From: Microbacter sp049976245
Lineage (GTDB): Bacteria > Bacteroidota > Bacteroidia > Bacteroidales > Paludibacteraceae
Assembly (NCBI GenBank): GCA_049976245.1
Contig: JBMFIQ010000005.1
Span: 1-64,000 of the forward strand
Direction: 5' to 3'
DNA length: 64,000 bases
In this document: piece after piece, positions 18,148 to 27,389 of the stretch
Layout of the letters: every line of letters starts with the position of its first letter
Position numbering within the stretch: the stretch's first letter is position 1
Program-made: the position numbers and the translations under genes
Notes under the pieces: generated by a model
What the model was told of the DNA's origin: nothing
The model's database searches: none
What the model saw: the letters and a program-made list of their open reading frames with translations, nothing else

Positions 18148-18888
18148 TCAACGTTTTATGTTCAAAACCAAGAGTAAAAACGAGATTGAAGTGGTAATGA
18201 TGCTGATAAAACCGCTGAATGAATCGATTTGAAAGAAACTGGAAGGTGTTGTGCTCACATAAATGATATCGTTCGGATAAATGTAATAAAATGGAGAATC
18301 AACGATTGATCGACTGCGAATGTCAAATGTTTTGATAGCCACTCCTTTAGCAGTTTGTCTAATAATGCGGATTTTGGCTCGATCTCCTTCCGATTTGATA
18401 TCGCCTGACAAGGCCAATGCTTCAAAAATGTTTAAATTATCCTTATAAATAGGGAATTTACCGCGTCCGGCTTCTCCCAAAACATAAAAATAATCATTGT
18501 TCAATGCCAAGATTACTTTGGCTTTGGGATCTAAGGTTTGCACCTTTTTTTCAACCACCTGAGTAGCTTGATCCAGTGTTAAACCTCCAATTTTCAAATG
18601 AGACATAAAAGGCAGATCAACCGTACTGTCAGGATAAATTCGATAACTGTTTTGGCTTGTTGTTGAACCGGTTTCGGTAAATAAAGAACTGACATCTTCT
18701 TTGATACTCAGAACCCTTAAACTGATTTCATCATTGGGCTTGAGAATATAGGATTCATAATGTCCTTTGGGATATTGCGGAAGATTAGAACGTGTTTGTA
18801 AATACGCCGTTGTGTAATTATTGACGCACGAAGAAAGCGTCAGAATCAACATACTCATCAAAAGCAACTTTGTTGTTAAATGAGGCAT
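18148..18888 (-). CDS. Polysaccharide export outer-membrane lipoprotein (Wza-like), second copy
   Basis: Poly-export/SLBB family lipoprotein that forms the outer-membrane exit pore for exopolysaccharide. The chosen start gives a compact lipoprotein signal ending ILTLSSC; ATG at 18915, which overlaps the upstream gene, is an alternative. The mature part has the LKPNDEISLRVLS poly-export core, an SLBB-like segment (YFYVLGEAGRGKFPI), and a C-terminal hydrophobic segment (FISIITTSISFLLLVLNI). It is clearly paralogous to the gene just upstream and lies 23 bases before the kinase start. Confidence 0.85.
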   Translation of the reverse strand: MPHLTTKLLLMSMLILTLSSCVNNYTTAYLQTRSNLPQYPKGHYESYILKPNDEISLRVLSIKEDVSSLFTETGSTTSQNSYRIYPDSTVDLPFMSHLKIGGLTLDQATQVVEKKVQTLDPKAKVILALNNDYFYVLGEAGRGKFPIYKDNLNIFEALALSGDIKSEGDRAKIRIIRQTAKGVAIKTFDIRSRSIVDSPFYYIYPNDIIYVSTTPSSFFQIDSFSGFISIITTSISFLLLVLNIKR

Positions 18889-18901
18889 TCGATAAAAATC
18901 G

Positions 18902-19711
18902 TTACTTTTTGACATAGTGATAAATGCTGAAGAATAACAACACAAAGGACAACGACATGGTAATGGAACTTAACATTCCCGACCAGGAAGTGATTCCGAA
19001 GAATTGAGCTGAAATGGGCTGTACATAAATGACATCATTCGGTTGAACATAATAAAACTCAGATCCAATGATCGTTTTGCTTCGTACATCAAATGTTTTG
19101 ATAATGGTTCCACTGGGTGTTTGGCGCAAGATCCGAATTTTGGAACGATCGGCCATCGATTTCAAATCGCCTGAAATGGCTAACGCTTCAAAGATGGTCA
19201 ATTTGCTTTTGGGCAAATCGTAGCGACCGGTTCCGGCTTCACCAATGACCGTAAAATAATTGTTGGCCAGCGCAACCTGAAAATAACATTTCCCTAATTC
19301 AGTAGAAGCCTTTTCTTCCAACATCATTTTTGCTTCACGAATGGTTTTTCCGCCCACATGAACTTTTCCAATATATGGAAAATCGGCATATCCAAGACTG
19401 TCAATTCGATAGGTATATAAATTACTGTTACCGTTGCCGGTTCCTTGCGCTTGATCCTGCTGAAAAAGTTTTGTCACATCCTGATTCAATGATTTGACCT
19501 GAATAAAAAGACGATCACCCGGTTGTAACAAATAATCATGATATTTGGCTGTGTCGGCATATGCAGGAATTCCCATGCCTGGATTTTGTAAATAATTGAC
19601 TTCTCGATAAGTAACACACGAATCAAAAAAGAAAATTCCTACAATGATTAAAAGCAGGAACTTCCATTGAAGTAATTTGTTACTTATCTGTTGACGTTGA
19701 AAGAAATTCAT
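18902..19711 (-). CDS. Polysaccharide export outer-membrane lipoprotein (Wza-like), first copy
   Basis: A 269-residue poly-export/SLBB lipoprotein. The signal ends in a lipobox-like FFFDSC. The core LLQPGDRLFIQVKS and the NYFTVIGEAGTGRYD segment match the Wza family. A C-terminal hydrophobic stretch (MLSSITMSLSFVLLFFSIYH) ends in KK. The downstream gene is a tandem paralogue sharing the pattern IRQT..G..IKTFDVRS...YY..PND.IYV. It heads the export operon; a promoter candidate is at 19765-19794. Confidence 0.87.
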   Translation of the reverse strand: MNFFQRQQISNKLLQWKFLLLIIVGIFFFDSCVTYREVNYLQNPGMGIPAYADTAKYHDYLLQPGDRLFIQVKSLNQDVTKLFQQDQAQGTGNGNSNLYTYRIDSLGYADFPYIGKVHVGGKTIREAKMMLEEKASTELGKCYFQVALANNYFTVIGEAGTGRYDLPKSKLTIFEALAISGDLKSMADRSKIRILRQTPSGTIIKTFDVRSKTIIGSEFYYVQPNDVIYVQPISAQFFGITSWSGMLSSITMSLSFVLLFFSIYHYVKK

Positions 19712-19764
19712 TCGAAAAAACTTAACCCGTTCGTAAAAAAAATGAATCGAATCATTTTATTTTA

Positions 19765-19794
19765 CAAAAATAGCAATTATAATTTAGATACACA
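19765..19794 (-). promoter_or_regulatory. Promoter for the exopolysaccharide export operon
   Basis: TATTTTTG (19765-19772, minus strand) matches the -7 box. TGTG (19791-19794) lies 18 bases upstream as a one-mismatch -33 box. It would drive both wza-like genes and the kinase. Confidence 0.5.
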
Positions 19795-19824
19795 CCATGC
19801 CTTTTGCAATCCTTGTCGTATGAA

Positions 19825-20487
19825 TCACCATTGAATTGGTGTTTTACCGTGTTCCATCAAATAGCGATTAGCTTGACTAAAATGATGATTTCCAAAAAAT
19901 CCTTTGTGAGCGGAAAGTGGTGATGGATGTGGTGATTTCAATATCAAATGGTTTGATGAGGAGATCATGTCTCCTTTCTTTTGGGCATAAGCACCCCAAA
20001 GCATGAAAACCAAATGTTCATTTTTTGAAGCCAAAAGTTCGATCACTTTATCCGTAAATTGCTCCCATCCTTTATGTTGATGCGATCCGGCCTGATGTGC
20101 ACGAACGGTCAGCGTCGCATTGAGCAACAAAACTCCCTGCTTAGCCCATCTTTCCAAATTTCCCGATGTTGGTACGGGAATCTGTAAATCGTCCTGAATT
20201 TCTTTGAAAATATTGATTAAAGAAGGTGGAAACGAAACCCCGTCTTTGACTGAAAAACATAATCCATGTGCCTGATTTGGTTCATGATACGGATCCTGAC
20301 CAATGATGACAACCTTTGTTTGATCAAAAGGACACAAATCAAAGGCGTGAAAAATATCTTTTGCCTGAGGAAAAACCAATCCGTTAACATATTCATGTTT
20401 AACAAAGGCAACCAATTGTTGAAAATAGGCTTTGTCAAATTCTTCGGATAATTGGATTTTCCAACTCTTTTCAATTCGAACATCCAT
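19825..20487 (-). CDS. ung: Uracil-DNA glycosylase
   Basis: Removes uracil from DNA in base excision repair. The 220 residues contain GQDPYH (63-68) with catalytic Asp65, and the C-terminal HPSPLSAHKGFFG motif with the catalytic histidine. The ATG at 20487 gives MDVRIEKSWK, the expected N-terminus; a longer frame to 20523 adds 12 residues without support. It lies after the terminator of the TPR gene and so probably has its own promoter. Confidence 0.93.
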   Translation of the reverse strand: MDVRIEKSWKIQLSEEFDKAYFQQLVAFVKHEYVNGLVFPQAKDIFHAFDLCPFDQTKVVIIGQDPYHEPNQAHGLCFSVKDGVSFPPSLINIFKEIQDDLQIPVPTSGNLERWAKQGVLLLNATLTVRAHQAGSHQHKGWEQFTDKVIELLASKNEHLVFMLWGAYAQKKGDMISSSNHLILKSPHPSPLSAHKGFFGNHHFSQANRYLMEHGKTPIQW

Positions 20488-20540
20488 CGTTGCTGCTTTT
20501 TTCAATGACAAGCGAAGATACAATATTAACGGTAAATTAA

Positions 20541-20573
20541 AAAATAAAAGAGCCGACTGTTTGCCGACTCTTT
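20541..20573 (-). terminator. Intrinsic terminator of the gyrA-TPR unit
   Basis: On the minus strand AAAGAGTCGGC, a 5-base loop and GTCGGCTCTTT form an 11-bp stem with two G-U pairs, followed by TTATTTTTT. It sits just after the TPR gene stop and before ung. Confidence 0.8.
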
Positions 20574-20598
20574 ATACAATTCAATGAATTAAAAAATA

Positions 20599-21816
20599 TC
20601 ATTTCGTTTCATTGTCCAATGCTTGATATTCTTTGTCCATTTGCAAACGATAATATAATTTTTTCAACGTGCTGATAATGTCTTCGTTTTTGGGAGCCAT
20701 TTGATGTGCTTTTTCAAAATAGGGCAAAGCCTGTTTGAAAATATCGGTTGCTTGAGCCACTTTTTGATTATACACATTCACGTCTTTAATATCATTTGCT
20801 GCCAGCAACATGTTGATTGCCTGATTGTAATACAATCGGCCGATAGAAGCTTCGGCTTCAGCATAATCCGGTTTTAGTTGCAAGGCTTTTTCAAAAGCTG
20901 CGCGTGCACCGTCAATGTCCTTGTTCATTTCCAATAAATTGCCTTTAACATACTGATATTGAGCAACATTTGGTTCTTCTTCAATGGCTTTGTTCAAATA
21001 GCTTAATGCTTCGGCATTTTTACCGGAATAGATGAAATAATTAATCAGATTTTGCAGGAAGAAAGGTTCAGCAGGGAATTTTGAAGCTCCTGTTTTTAAG
21101 ATTTGAACAAACTGAGCTGTATCTTTCTTTGCTGCATATTCCTGATAAAGCAATTCATACACATTTTTTAACTCATAGTTGTCATTTTTGAGTTGTTCAA
21201 GTAAATTAATGGCTTGTGTAGTGTCGTTGGCATTAATGGCAGCAATGGCCGTGTAATATTTCACCATTTTGTAGGTTGAATCTTTTTTCAAAGCATCCTT
21301 ACCTTGAAACATGGGCAGATCAGGAATTTGCAGGTAAACGTCGAATGCTTTAACTACATCGGCATAACGTTTTTGATCAAATAAATAACTCCCATAACGA
21401 ATCAACTGACCATCAGTGTAATAGGTACGAAGAATATTGGCAATATCTTTTGAAAAACGGGGCTTGATTTTTCCTTTATCGTTGGGTTGTTGATCTAAAT
21501 CATAAGCTTTCAAATAATATCCAAAAGCTTTGATAAGACTTTGACCCAATAAATCCTGATCAAATTTTTGTTTCAAAAGTTCTTTTGCGTACTCTTTTTC
21601 ACTGACTGCATTATAAACTGTTCCGGCAACATACCATGTTTCAGCTTCATTTTTTGTAGCCGGATTTTCAAGAGCAGCCTGAATGGCTGATTCCGCAGCC
21701 GGAAAATCGGGAGTGGATGCCAATGCTTTATCTTTGGCTAAAGCAACATTCGATTTCTGGCCAAACATAGTTACCGAAACGGCAACCAACATGAGGGAAA
21801 ACACAATTTTTTTCAT
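20599..21816 (-). CDS. Exported tetratricopeptide-repeat protein
   Basis: A 405-residue protein with a signal peptide (MKKIVFSLMLVAVSVTMFGQ) and several TPR units, clearest in the C-terminal half (YLNKAIEEEPNVAQYQYVKG and ARAAFEKALQLKPDYAEA). It is presumably a periplasmic or surface scaffold; no enzyme domain is visible. A similar gene follows gyrA in related genomes as far as I recall. It lies 103 bases after gyrA with no obvious terminator between, and ends in a strong one. Confidence 0.85.
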   Translation of the reverse strand: MKKIVFSLMLVAVSVTMFGQKSNVALAKDKALASTPDFPAAESAIQAALENPATKNEAETWYVAGTVYNAVSEKEYAKELLKQKFDQDLLGQSLIKAFGYYLKAYDLDQQPNDKGKIKPRFSKDIANILRTYYTDGQLIRYGSYLFDQKRYADVVKAFDVYLQIPDLPMFQGKDALKKDSTYKMVKYYTAIAAINANDTTQAINLLEQLKNDNYELKNVYELLYQEYAAKKDTAQFVQILKTGASKFPAEPFFLQNLINYFIYSGKNAEALSYLNKAIEEEPNVAQYQYVKGNLLEMNKDIDGARAAFEKALQLKPDYAEAEASIGRLYYNQAINMLLAANDIKDVNVYNQKVAQATDIFKQALPYFEKAHQMAPKNEDIISTLKKLYYRLQMDKEYQALDNETK

Positions 21817-21919
21817 AACAATGTTTTTTGAAGTGATTTGATTTAATTCATACGAATACTTTTTTTAACTTTAGAACAGATAAATCCAAATGTTTCACTG
21901 GATTCATCTTAATGCAATA

Positions 21920-24433
21920 TCATTGGTCATCATTTGATAACTCCTCACCAATGGGCTCCGACAATTGAGCCGTGATTTCATCATTGGCTTCGGATTGAAC
22001 TTTGCAAACGGAGGCTATCTCGTCGTTTCGTTTTTCAAGGTTGATCAGACGAACACCCTGTGTTGCTCTTCCCATAACGCGCATGGAAGCCACATTGGTG
22101 CGAATGGCAATACCTGATTTGTTGATAATCATTAAGTCATTTTCGTCCGTCACATTCTTAATACTAACCAATTTTCCTGTTTTTTCAGTGATATGAATGG
22201 TTCGCACGCCTTTCCCTCCACGATTGGTAATTCGATAATCGTCAATCAACGAACGTTTTCCATATCCTTTTTCTGAAACTACCAAAATGGTTTCGTTCTC
22301 TTTGTCCGATATGCAAATCATTCCAACAGCAGCATCGTCGTCACCATCCAATGTCATTCCACGAACCCCGGTGGCTGTTCGTCCCATTTCACGCACTTTG
22401 CTTTCATGAAAACGAATGGCTCTGCCGTTGCGGTTGGCAATGATCACATCAGAGGTTCCGTCAGTTAAGCGCACTTGAATCACTTGATCGTCTTCGCGAA
22501 TGGTGATGGCATTGACTCCATTGGCTCTTGGGCGGGAATAGGCTGCTAAAGATGTTTTTTTAATAATGCCTTGTTTGGTGCAAAACAAAAGATAATGAGA
22601 TTGAGTATATTCCGTGTCTTCAAGTTGTTTAACTCTTACAAATGCGTTGACTTTATCTTCGGAGTCAATATTCAAAAGGTTCTGAATGGCACGTCCTTTG
22701 CTTGCTTTGTTTCCCTCAGGAATTTCATACACTTTCAGCCAATAACATTTGCCTTTCTGAGTGAAAAACAACATGTAACTGTGCATGGAAGCCGGATAGA
22801 TGTATTCGATGAAATCTTCATCGCGCGAATTGCTGCCCTTCGATCCCACTCCGCCTCGATTTTGTGTTTTAAACTCACTTAAAGGAGTGCGTTTGATGTA
22901 TCCCAAATAAGAAATGGTGATGATCATCTCTTCATCGGCATAGAAATCTTCCGGATTAAACTCTTCAGAAGAATAAACAATTTCCGTGCGTCTCTCGTCG
23001 CCGTATTTATTCTTAATTTCCAACAGTTCATCGGTAATGATGCGCATTCGATGATCTTTGTTTTCGAGAATATCTTTTAATTGTGCAATGAATGTTTTAA
23101 TCTCTTCATATTCAGCATGTAGTTTGTCTTGTTCCAAACCGGTCAATTGACGAAGCCGCATCTCCACAATGGCGCGTGCCTGAATTTCAGACAACGCAAA
23201 ACGTTCCATCAATCCCGTTTTGGCTTCGTCAGGAGTTTTTGAAGCACGAATCAACGCAATGACTTCGTCAATGTGATCGCTTGCAATAATCAATCCTTCA
23301 AGAATATGGGCTCTTTTTTCAGCTTCGGCTAATTCAAATCTGGTTCGGCGAACAACCACATCATGTCGATGGTCAACAAAATAACCAATGAGTTGTTTCA
23401 ACGATAGCATTTGAGGCCTTCCTTGCACCAAAGCAATGTTATTTACATTGAATGAGGATTGTAAAGCCGTGTATTTGAATAATTTATTTAAGATTACCTG
23501 TGAATTGGCGTCCCGTTTAATATCAATGACAATGCGCATTCCTTGACGGTCGCTTTCATCATTGATATTTGAAATGCCTTCAATTTTTTTATCTTCCACC
23601 ATGTCGGCAATCGCTTTGATTAATTCAGCTTTGTTGACCATGTATGGAAGTTCGGTCACAATGATTTTTTCTCTACCGTTGGACTCGACTTCAATTTCCA
23701 CTTTCGATCGGATCACAATACGGCCACGACCTGTCTCAAAGGCTTCACGAACGCCTGAATAACCATAAATAATACCGCCTGTTGGAAAATCAGGTGCTTT
23801 GACATGTTTAATTAACTCATCGACCGTTATATTGGAATTCTGAATGTAGGCAATGGTTGCATCAATGATCTCGGATAAATTGTGCGGAGGCATGTTGGTG
23901 GCCATTCCCACGGCAATACCTGAAGCTCCGTTAATCAACAAATTAGGAATTCGTGTTGGTAAAACGGAAGGTTCCTGCAATGAATCATCAAAATTTGGCT
24001 GAAAATCAACGGTGTTTTTATCAATGTCCTGCAACATTTCTTGAGCAATGCGCTGCAATCGGGCTTCGGTATATCGTTGTGCCGCAGGATTATCGCCATC
24101 CACTGAACCAAAATTGCCTTGACCGTCAACCAACGGATAACGCAATGACCAAGGTTGTGCTAAACGAACCATGGCTAAATAGACTGCCGAATCGCCGTGT
24201 GGGTGATATTTACCTAAAACCTCACCAACAATTCTGGCCGATTTTTTATAAGGTTTGTTGGCATCCAATCCCAATTCGTTCATGGCATATAAAATACGTC
24301 GATGAACGGGCTTGAATCCGTCTCTCACGTCAGGCAACGCACGTGAAACAATCACCGACATAGAATAATCTATGTACGATGATTTCATCTCTTCTTCAAT
24401 ATTGATTTTTATAATTCTATCGTTATCAATCAT
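21920..24433 (-). CDS. gyrA: DNA gyrase subunit A
   Basis: Breakage-reunion subunit of gyrase, 837 residues. The active-site tyrosine is Tyr121 in AAQRYTEARL. Six C-terminal beta-pinwheel blades are visible, including GRATQGVRLINL and the GyrA-box region QNRGGVGSKG. In the quinolone-resistance region HPHGDSAVYLA the Ser equivalent to E. coli Ser83 is kept (Ser82), while the acidic Asp87 position is Leu86; Bacteroides has Phe here as I recall. The acidic C-terminal tail is short. Confidence 0.95.
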   Translation of the reverse strand: MIDNDRIIKINIEEEMKSSYIDYSMSVIVSRALPDVRDGFKPVHRRILYAMNELGLDANKPYKKSARIVGEVLGKYHPHGDSAVYLAMVRLAQPWSLRYPLVDGQGNFGSVDGDNPAAQRYTEARLQRIAQEMLQDIDKNTVDFQPNFDDSLQEPSVLPTRIPNLLINGASGIAVGMATNMPPHNLSEIIDATIAYIQNSNITVDELIKHVKAPDFPTGGIIYGYSGVREAFETGRGRIVIRSKVEIEVESNGREKIIVTELPYMVNKAELIKAIADMVEDKKIEGISNINDESDRQGMRIVIDIKRDANSQVILNKLFKYTALQSSFNVNNIALVQGRPQMLSLKQLIGYFVDHRHDVVVRRTRFELAEAEKRAHILEGLIIASDHIDEVIALIRASKTPDEAKTGLMERFALSEIQARAIVEMRLRQLTGLEQDKLHAEYEEIKTFIAQLKDILENKDHRMRIITDELLEIKNKYGDERRTEIVYSSEEFNPEDFYADEEMIITISYLGYIKRTPLSEFKTQNRGGVGSKGSNSRDEDFIEYIYPASMHSYMLFFTQKGKCYWLKVYEIPEGNKASKGRAIQNLLNIDSEDKVNAFVRVKQLEDTEYTQSHYLLFCTKQGIIKKTSLAAYSRPRANGVNAITIREDDQVIQVRLTDGTSDVIIANRNGRAIRFHESKVREMGRTATGVRGMTLDGDDDAAVGMICISDKENETILVVSEKGYGKRSLIDDYRITNRGGKGVRTIHITEKTGKLVSIKNVTDENDLMIINKSGIAIRTNVASMRVMGRATQGVRLINLEKRNDEIASVCKVQSEANDEITAQLSEPIGEELSNDDQ

Positions 24434-24539
24434 CTATTTTAAATAATAAGATTCTGTTCCTTCCTATTTTAAGGCGCACTAAGTTATATAATTTTATAGA
24501 TATTACCAAATAAATCAGGCAGCAGGTTGAACAAAAAGC

Positions 24540-25376
24540 TTAACCGGAATGGCATCCCTTCATCTTTATCGACAAGGAATGATGCCAGACAAAACTATTG
24601 GTTACAGGTAAGTTGATGAAATGTTCCAAAGGGAAAATGCCGTAAATGGCCGATCCCGATCCGGTCATGGATGCATAAAGAGCACCCTGCTGATAAAGCA
24701 ACTTTTTGATTTCTTTCAACAAAGGCCATTTTGAAAACATCACCGCTTCAAAATCATTGACAATAAAATATTTCCACTCATTTACAGGAAGTTGAATTAA
24801 AGATGTCAAAGACATGGAAGGTTTAAGCGGCACGATGGAACGATACGCTTCCGTGGTCGAAATGTGTACATTAGGTTTTATGATAACTATGGAATAAGCG
24901 CTTAAATCTAAATCGATTAAAGTTATTTCTTCTCCTCGTTGCGAAGCATAAGCAGGTTTATTTTGAACAAAAAAAGCACAATCAGAACCTAATTGCGAAG
25001 CATAATGGATCAATTGTTCACTTGTTAATGCCAACGAAAAATAGTCGTTTAACAAACGAAGCATAAAAACACCATCGGATGAACCTCCTCCAAGTCCTCC
25101 ACCTAAAGGAATATTTTTATGTAAAAAAATGGAAATCTCCGGAAGTTGAAAATCGTTTTTCAAAAGAGCATAGGCTTTGCATACCAAATTATTTTGAGGA
25201 TCTCCCGCAACAGGCAAACCAGACATTTGTAAAGTAGTTTTTTTTGCCGTAACAACTTCCAAAGCGTCACTCAACAAAACCGGATAAAAAATGGTTTCAA
25301 TGTTGTGATATCCGTCATCTCTTTTTTCAACAATATTTAATCCGATGTTTATTTTGGCATTTGGAAAACAAATCAT
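24540..25376 (-). CDS. ispE: 4-diphosphocytidyl-2-C-methyl-D-erythritol kinase
   Basis: GHMP kinase of the non-mevalonate isoprenoid pathway, 278 residues. Visible are FPNAKINIGL with Lys8, the ATP loop PLGGGLGGGSSDG (90-102) and the C-terminal TGSGSAIYGIF motif. It precedes gyrA on the same strand with a 106-base gap. A TATCTTTG -7 match lies upstream at 25457-25464. Confidence 0.93.
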   Translation of the reverse strand: MICFPNAKINIGLNIVEKRDDGYHNIETIFYPVLLSDALEVVTAKKTTLQMSGLPVAGDPQNNLVCKAYALLKNDFQLPEISIFLHKNIPLGGGLGGGSSDGVFMLRLLNDYFSLALTSEQLIHYASQLGSDCAFFVQNKPAYASQRGEEITLIDLDLSAYSIVIIKPNVHISTTEAYRSIVPLKPSMSLTSLIQLPVNEWKYFIVNDFEAVMFSKWPLLKEIKKLLYQQGALYASMTGSGSAIYGIFPLEHFINLPVTNSFVWHHSLSIKMKGCHSG

Positions 25377-25686
25377 AAGCTATTTGGAAATATATGATGT
25401 AATGTCCTTTTCAATAAATAATCAAGCCTTGGAATTATACCGGCAAAGTTGGGCTGCAAAGATAAAAATTAACCGCCATAGTTTGACCTTAAAATTGAAA
25501 TGATGAGCGATTCTTATCTTTTTTAAACTTCTAAATTTAAAATAACTATTTTTTATATTTATCATTCATAAAATTGTTCTTGGAATAGACTGTTTTCGAA
25601 GCAATCAATGATTCGATTGATTCAATCACTCAATTGATTTTAATGGTTGAAAAGTTCTCTTGTTGGTATTTTGTTGAAATGTTTTC
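25377..25686. other. Divergent gap between ispE and dnaB
   Basis: It holds a minus-strand TATCTTTG (25457-25464), a likely -7 box for ispE without a clear -33, and a small inverted repeat AATCAAT-GATTCG-ATTGATT (25603-25622) followed by further copies of the CAATnGATT word. No ORF or RNA gene is evident. Confidence 0.45.
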
Positions 25687-25717
25687 TTTCGGGCAAAGCA
25701 GAAAAAGAGTAGCTTTG
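25687..25717 (+). promoter_or_regulatory. Promoter for dnaB
   Basis: TTTC (25687-25690), 19 bases, TAGCTTTG (25710-25717). The -7 box is exact and the -33 has one mismatch. Transcription would start near 25724, about 18 bases before the dnaB ATG. Confidence 0.65.
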
Positions 25718-25741
25718 ACAGTCGAATAATAAACAGCCGAT

Positions 25742-27277
25742 ATGGAAACTAATTCAAAGAATACGAGACGAAAAACTCCAAATGCCACTACCTTGCCTCA
25801 AAACGATTTTGGTAAAATTCCTCCACAAGCTGTTGAATTGGAAGAAGATGTTTTGGGAGCCATGATGCTCGAAAAAGATGCTTATTTTTTAGTAAGTGAA
25901 ATCTTAACGCCTGATTGCTTTTACAAAGAAGCACACAAACACATTTACAAAGCCATTGTGAATTTAGCCGTTAAACAAGAACCCATTGATATGCATACTG
26001 TAACCGAACAGCTTCGCAAAGATGGAACTTTAGACGATGTGGGAGGCGTTTACTACATCACTTTGTTAACGGCAAAAGTGGCTTCGGCAGCTCACATTGA
26101 ATATCATGCCCGCATCATAGCCCAAAAGTTTTTGGCTCGTGAATTAATTCGTGTTTCAAGCGACATTCTCTCCAAAGCATTTGACGATCGAACTGATGTG
26201 GCTGATTTAATGCAAGATGCAGAGGGAATGCTTTTTGAAGTTTCGCAACGAAATTTGAAAAAAGAAGTCGTTCAAATCAATCCAATCATTGAAGAAGCGG
26301 TCAAACGCATTCAGGAAGCCTCCAAACGTCCTGAAGGACTCAGCGGTATTCCATCGGGATTTCACAGCTTGGATAAAATCACGTCAGGATGGCAACGCTC
26401 CGATTTAATCATTATTGCAGCTCGTCCAGCAATGGGAAAAACCGCTTTCGTCATTTCCATGGCTCGTAACATTGCCGTTGACTATAACATGCCCGTTGCT
26501 TTGTTCTCCCTAGAAATGTCCAATGTTCAGTTAGTCAATCGTTTATTAATGAACGTGTGCGAAATTGAAGGCGATAAAATCAAAAATGGACAATTGGCTC
26601 CGTATGAATGGCTGCAACTCGATTACAAGCTGAAAAAACTGTATGACGCTCCTATCTATCTCGATGACACCCCCAGCCTTTCAGTGTTTGAATTGCGTAC
26701 CAAAGCAAGACGTTTGGTGAAAGAACATCACATTAAAATTCTAATCATTGACTATTTGCAGTTGATGAATGCAAGTGGAATGACCTTTGGTAGTCGTGAG
26801 CAGGAAGTGAGCACCATTTCTCGTTCGTTGAAAGGATTGGCCAAAGAATTGGATATTCCCATTATTGCACTTTCACAATTAAATCGAAGTCTTGAAGTAA
26901 GAACAGGTCGTGAAGGAAAACGGCCTCAATTGTCTGATTTGCGTGAATCGGGAGCTATTGAACAAGATGCCGATATGGTTTGTTTCATCCATCGACCTGA
27001 ATACTACAAAGTAACGGTTGACGAAACTGGCAATTCATTGATTGGAATGGCTGAAATCATCATTGCCAAACATCGAAACGGAGCGACCGGTGATGTATTA
27101 TTACGATTTAAGAACCATTTCGCTAAATTCTTAAACATTGATGATGAAGAAGATACAACTTATCAAGGCTATGTTTCCAAAATCAGCGAACACAACGCCA
27201 ACATGTCAAATGCAATGCATCCAAACGAAGATTCCTATCCTCCTGTCCCTCTTCCCGAATCGGAAGTTCCGTTTTAG
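25742..27277 (+). CDS. dnaB: Replicative DNA helicase
   Basis: Hexameric helicase of the replication fork, 511 residues. An N-terminal DnaB domain (PQAVELEEDVLGAMMLEKDA) is followed by a RecA-like motor with Walker A ARPAMGKTAF near residue 230 and Walker B ILIIDYLQLM. No intein interrupts it. The C-terminal tail is acidic and rich in Pro. It has its own promoter and is followed by two hairpins facing convergent aspS. Confidence 0.95.
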   Translation: METNSKNTRRKTPNATTLPQNDFGKIPPQAVELEEDVLGAMMLEKDAYFLVSEILTPDCFYKEAHKHIYKAIVNLAVKQEPIDMHTVTEQLRKDGTLDDVGGVYYITLLTAKVASAAHIEYHARIIAQKFLARELIRVSSDILSKAFDDRTDVADLMQDAEGMLFEVSQRNLKKEVVQINPIIEEAVKRIQEASKRPEGLSGIPSGFHSLDKITSGWQRSDLIIIAARPAMGKTAFVISMARNIAVDYNMPVALFSLEMSNVQLVNRLLMNVCEIEGDKIKNGQLAPYEWLQLDYKLKKLYDAPIYLDDTPSLSVFELRTKARRLVKEHHIKILIIDYLQLMNASGMTFGSREQEVSTISRSLKGLAKELDIPIIALSQLNRSLEVRTGREGKRPQLSDLRESGAIEQDADMVCFIHRPEYYKVTVDETGNSLIGMAEIIIAKHRNGATGDVLLRFKNHFAKFLNIDDEEDTTYQGYVSKISEHNANMSNAMHPNEDSYPPVPLPESEVPF

Positions 27278-27290
27278 AAATTAAAAAAGC

Positions 27291-27308
27291 CTTTCAACAT
27301 CTTGAAAG
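27291..27308 (+). terminator. Hairpin after dnaB
   Basis: CTTTCAA-CATC-TTGAAAG is a perfect 7-bp stem 13 bases after the dnaB stop. The following stretch is A-rich and not T-rich, so termination on the plus strand is not assured. On the minus strand it is followed by TTTTTTAATTT and could act after aspS read-through. Confidence 0.5.
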
Positions 27309-27330
27309 ACTTCACAATAAAAAAAGTAAA

Positions 27331-27385
27331 AAAAAAACCGTCATGAGTGCATCCTTTTTGGGGATTGTTTCAAAACGGTTTTTTC
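27331..27385. terminator. Bidirectional terminator between dnaB and aspS
   Basis: AAAAAAACCG and CGGTTTTTT-type arms form a long inverted repeat (AAAAACCGT...ACGGTTTTT) with a loop of about 30 bases. It provides a T-run on both strands for the converging dnaB and aspS. Confidence 0.6.
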
Positions 27386-27389
27386 TATT

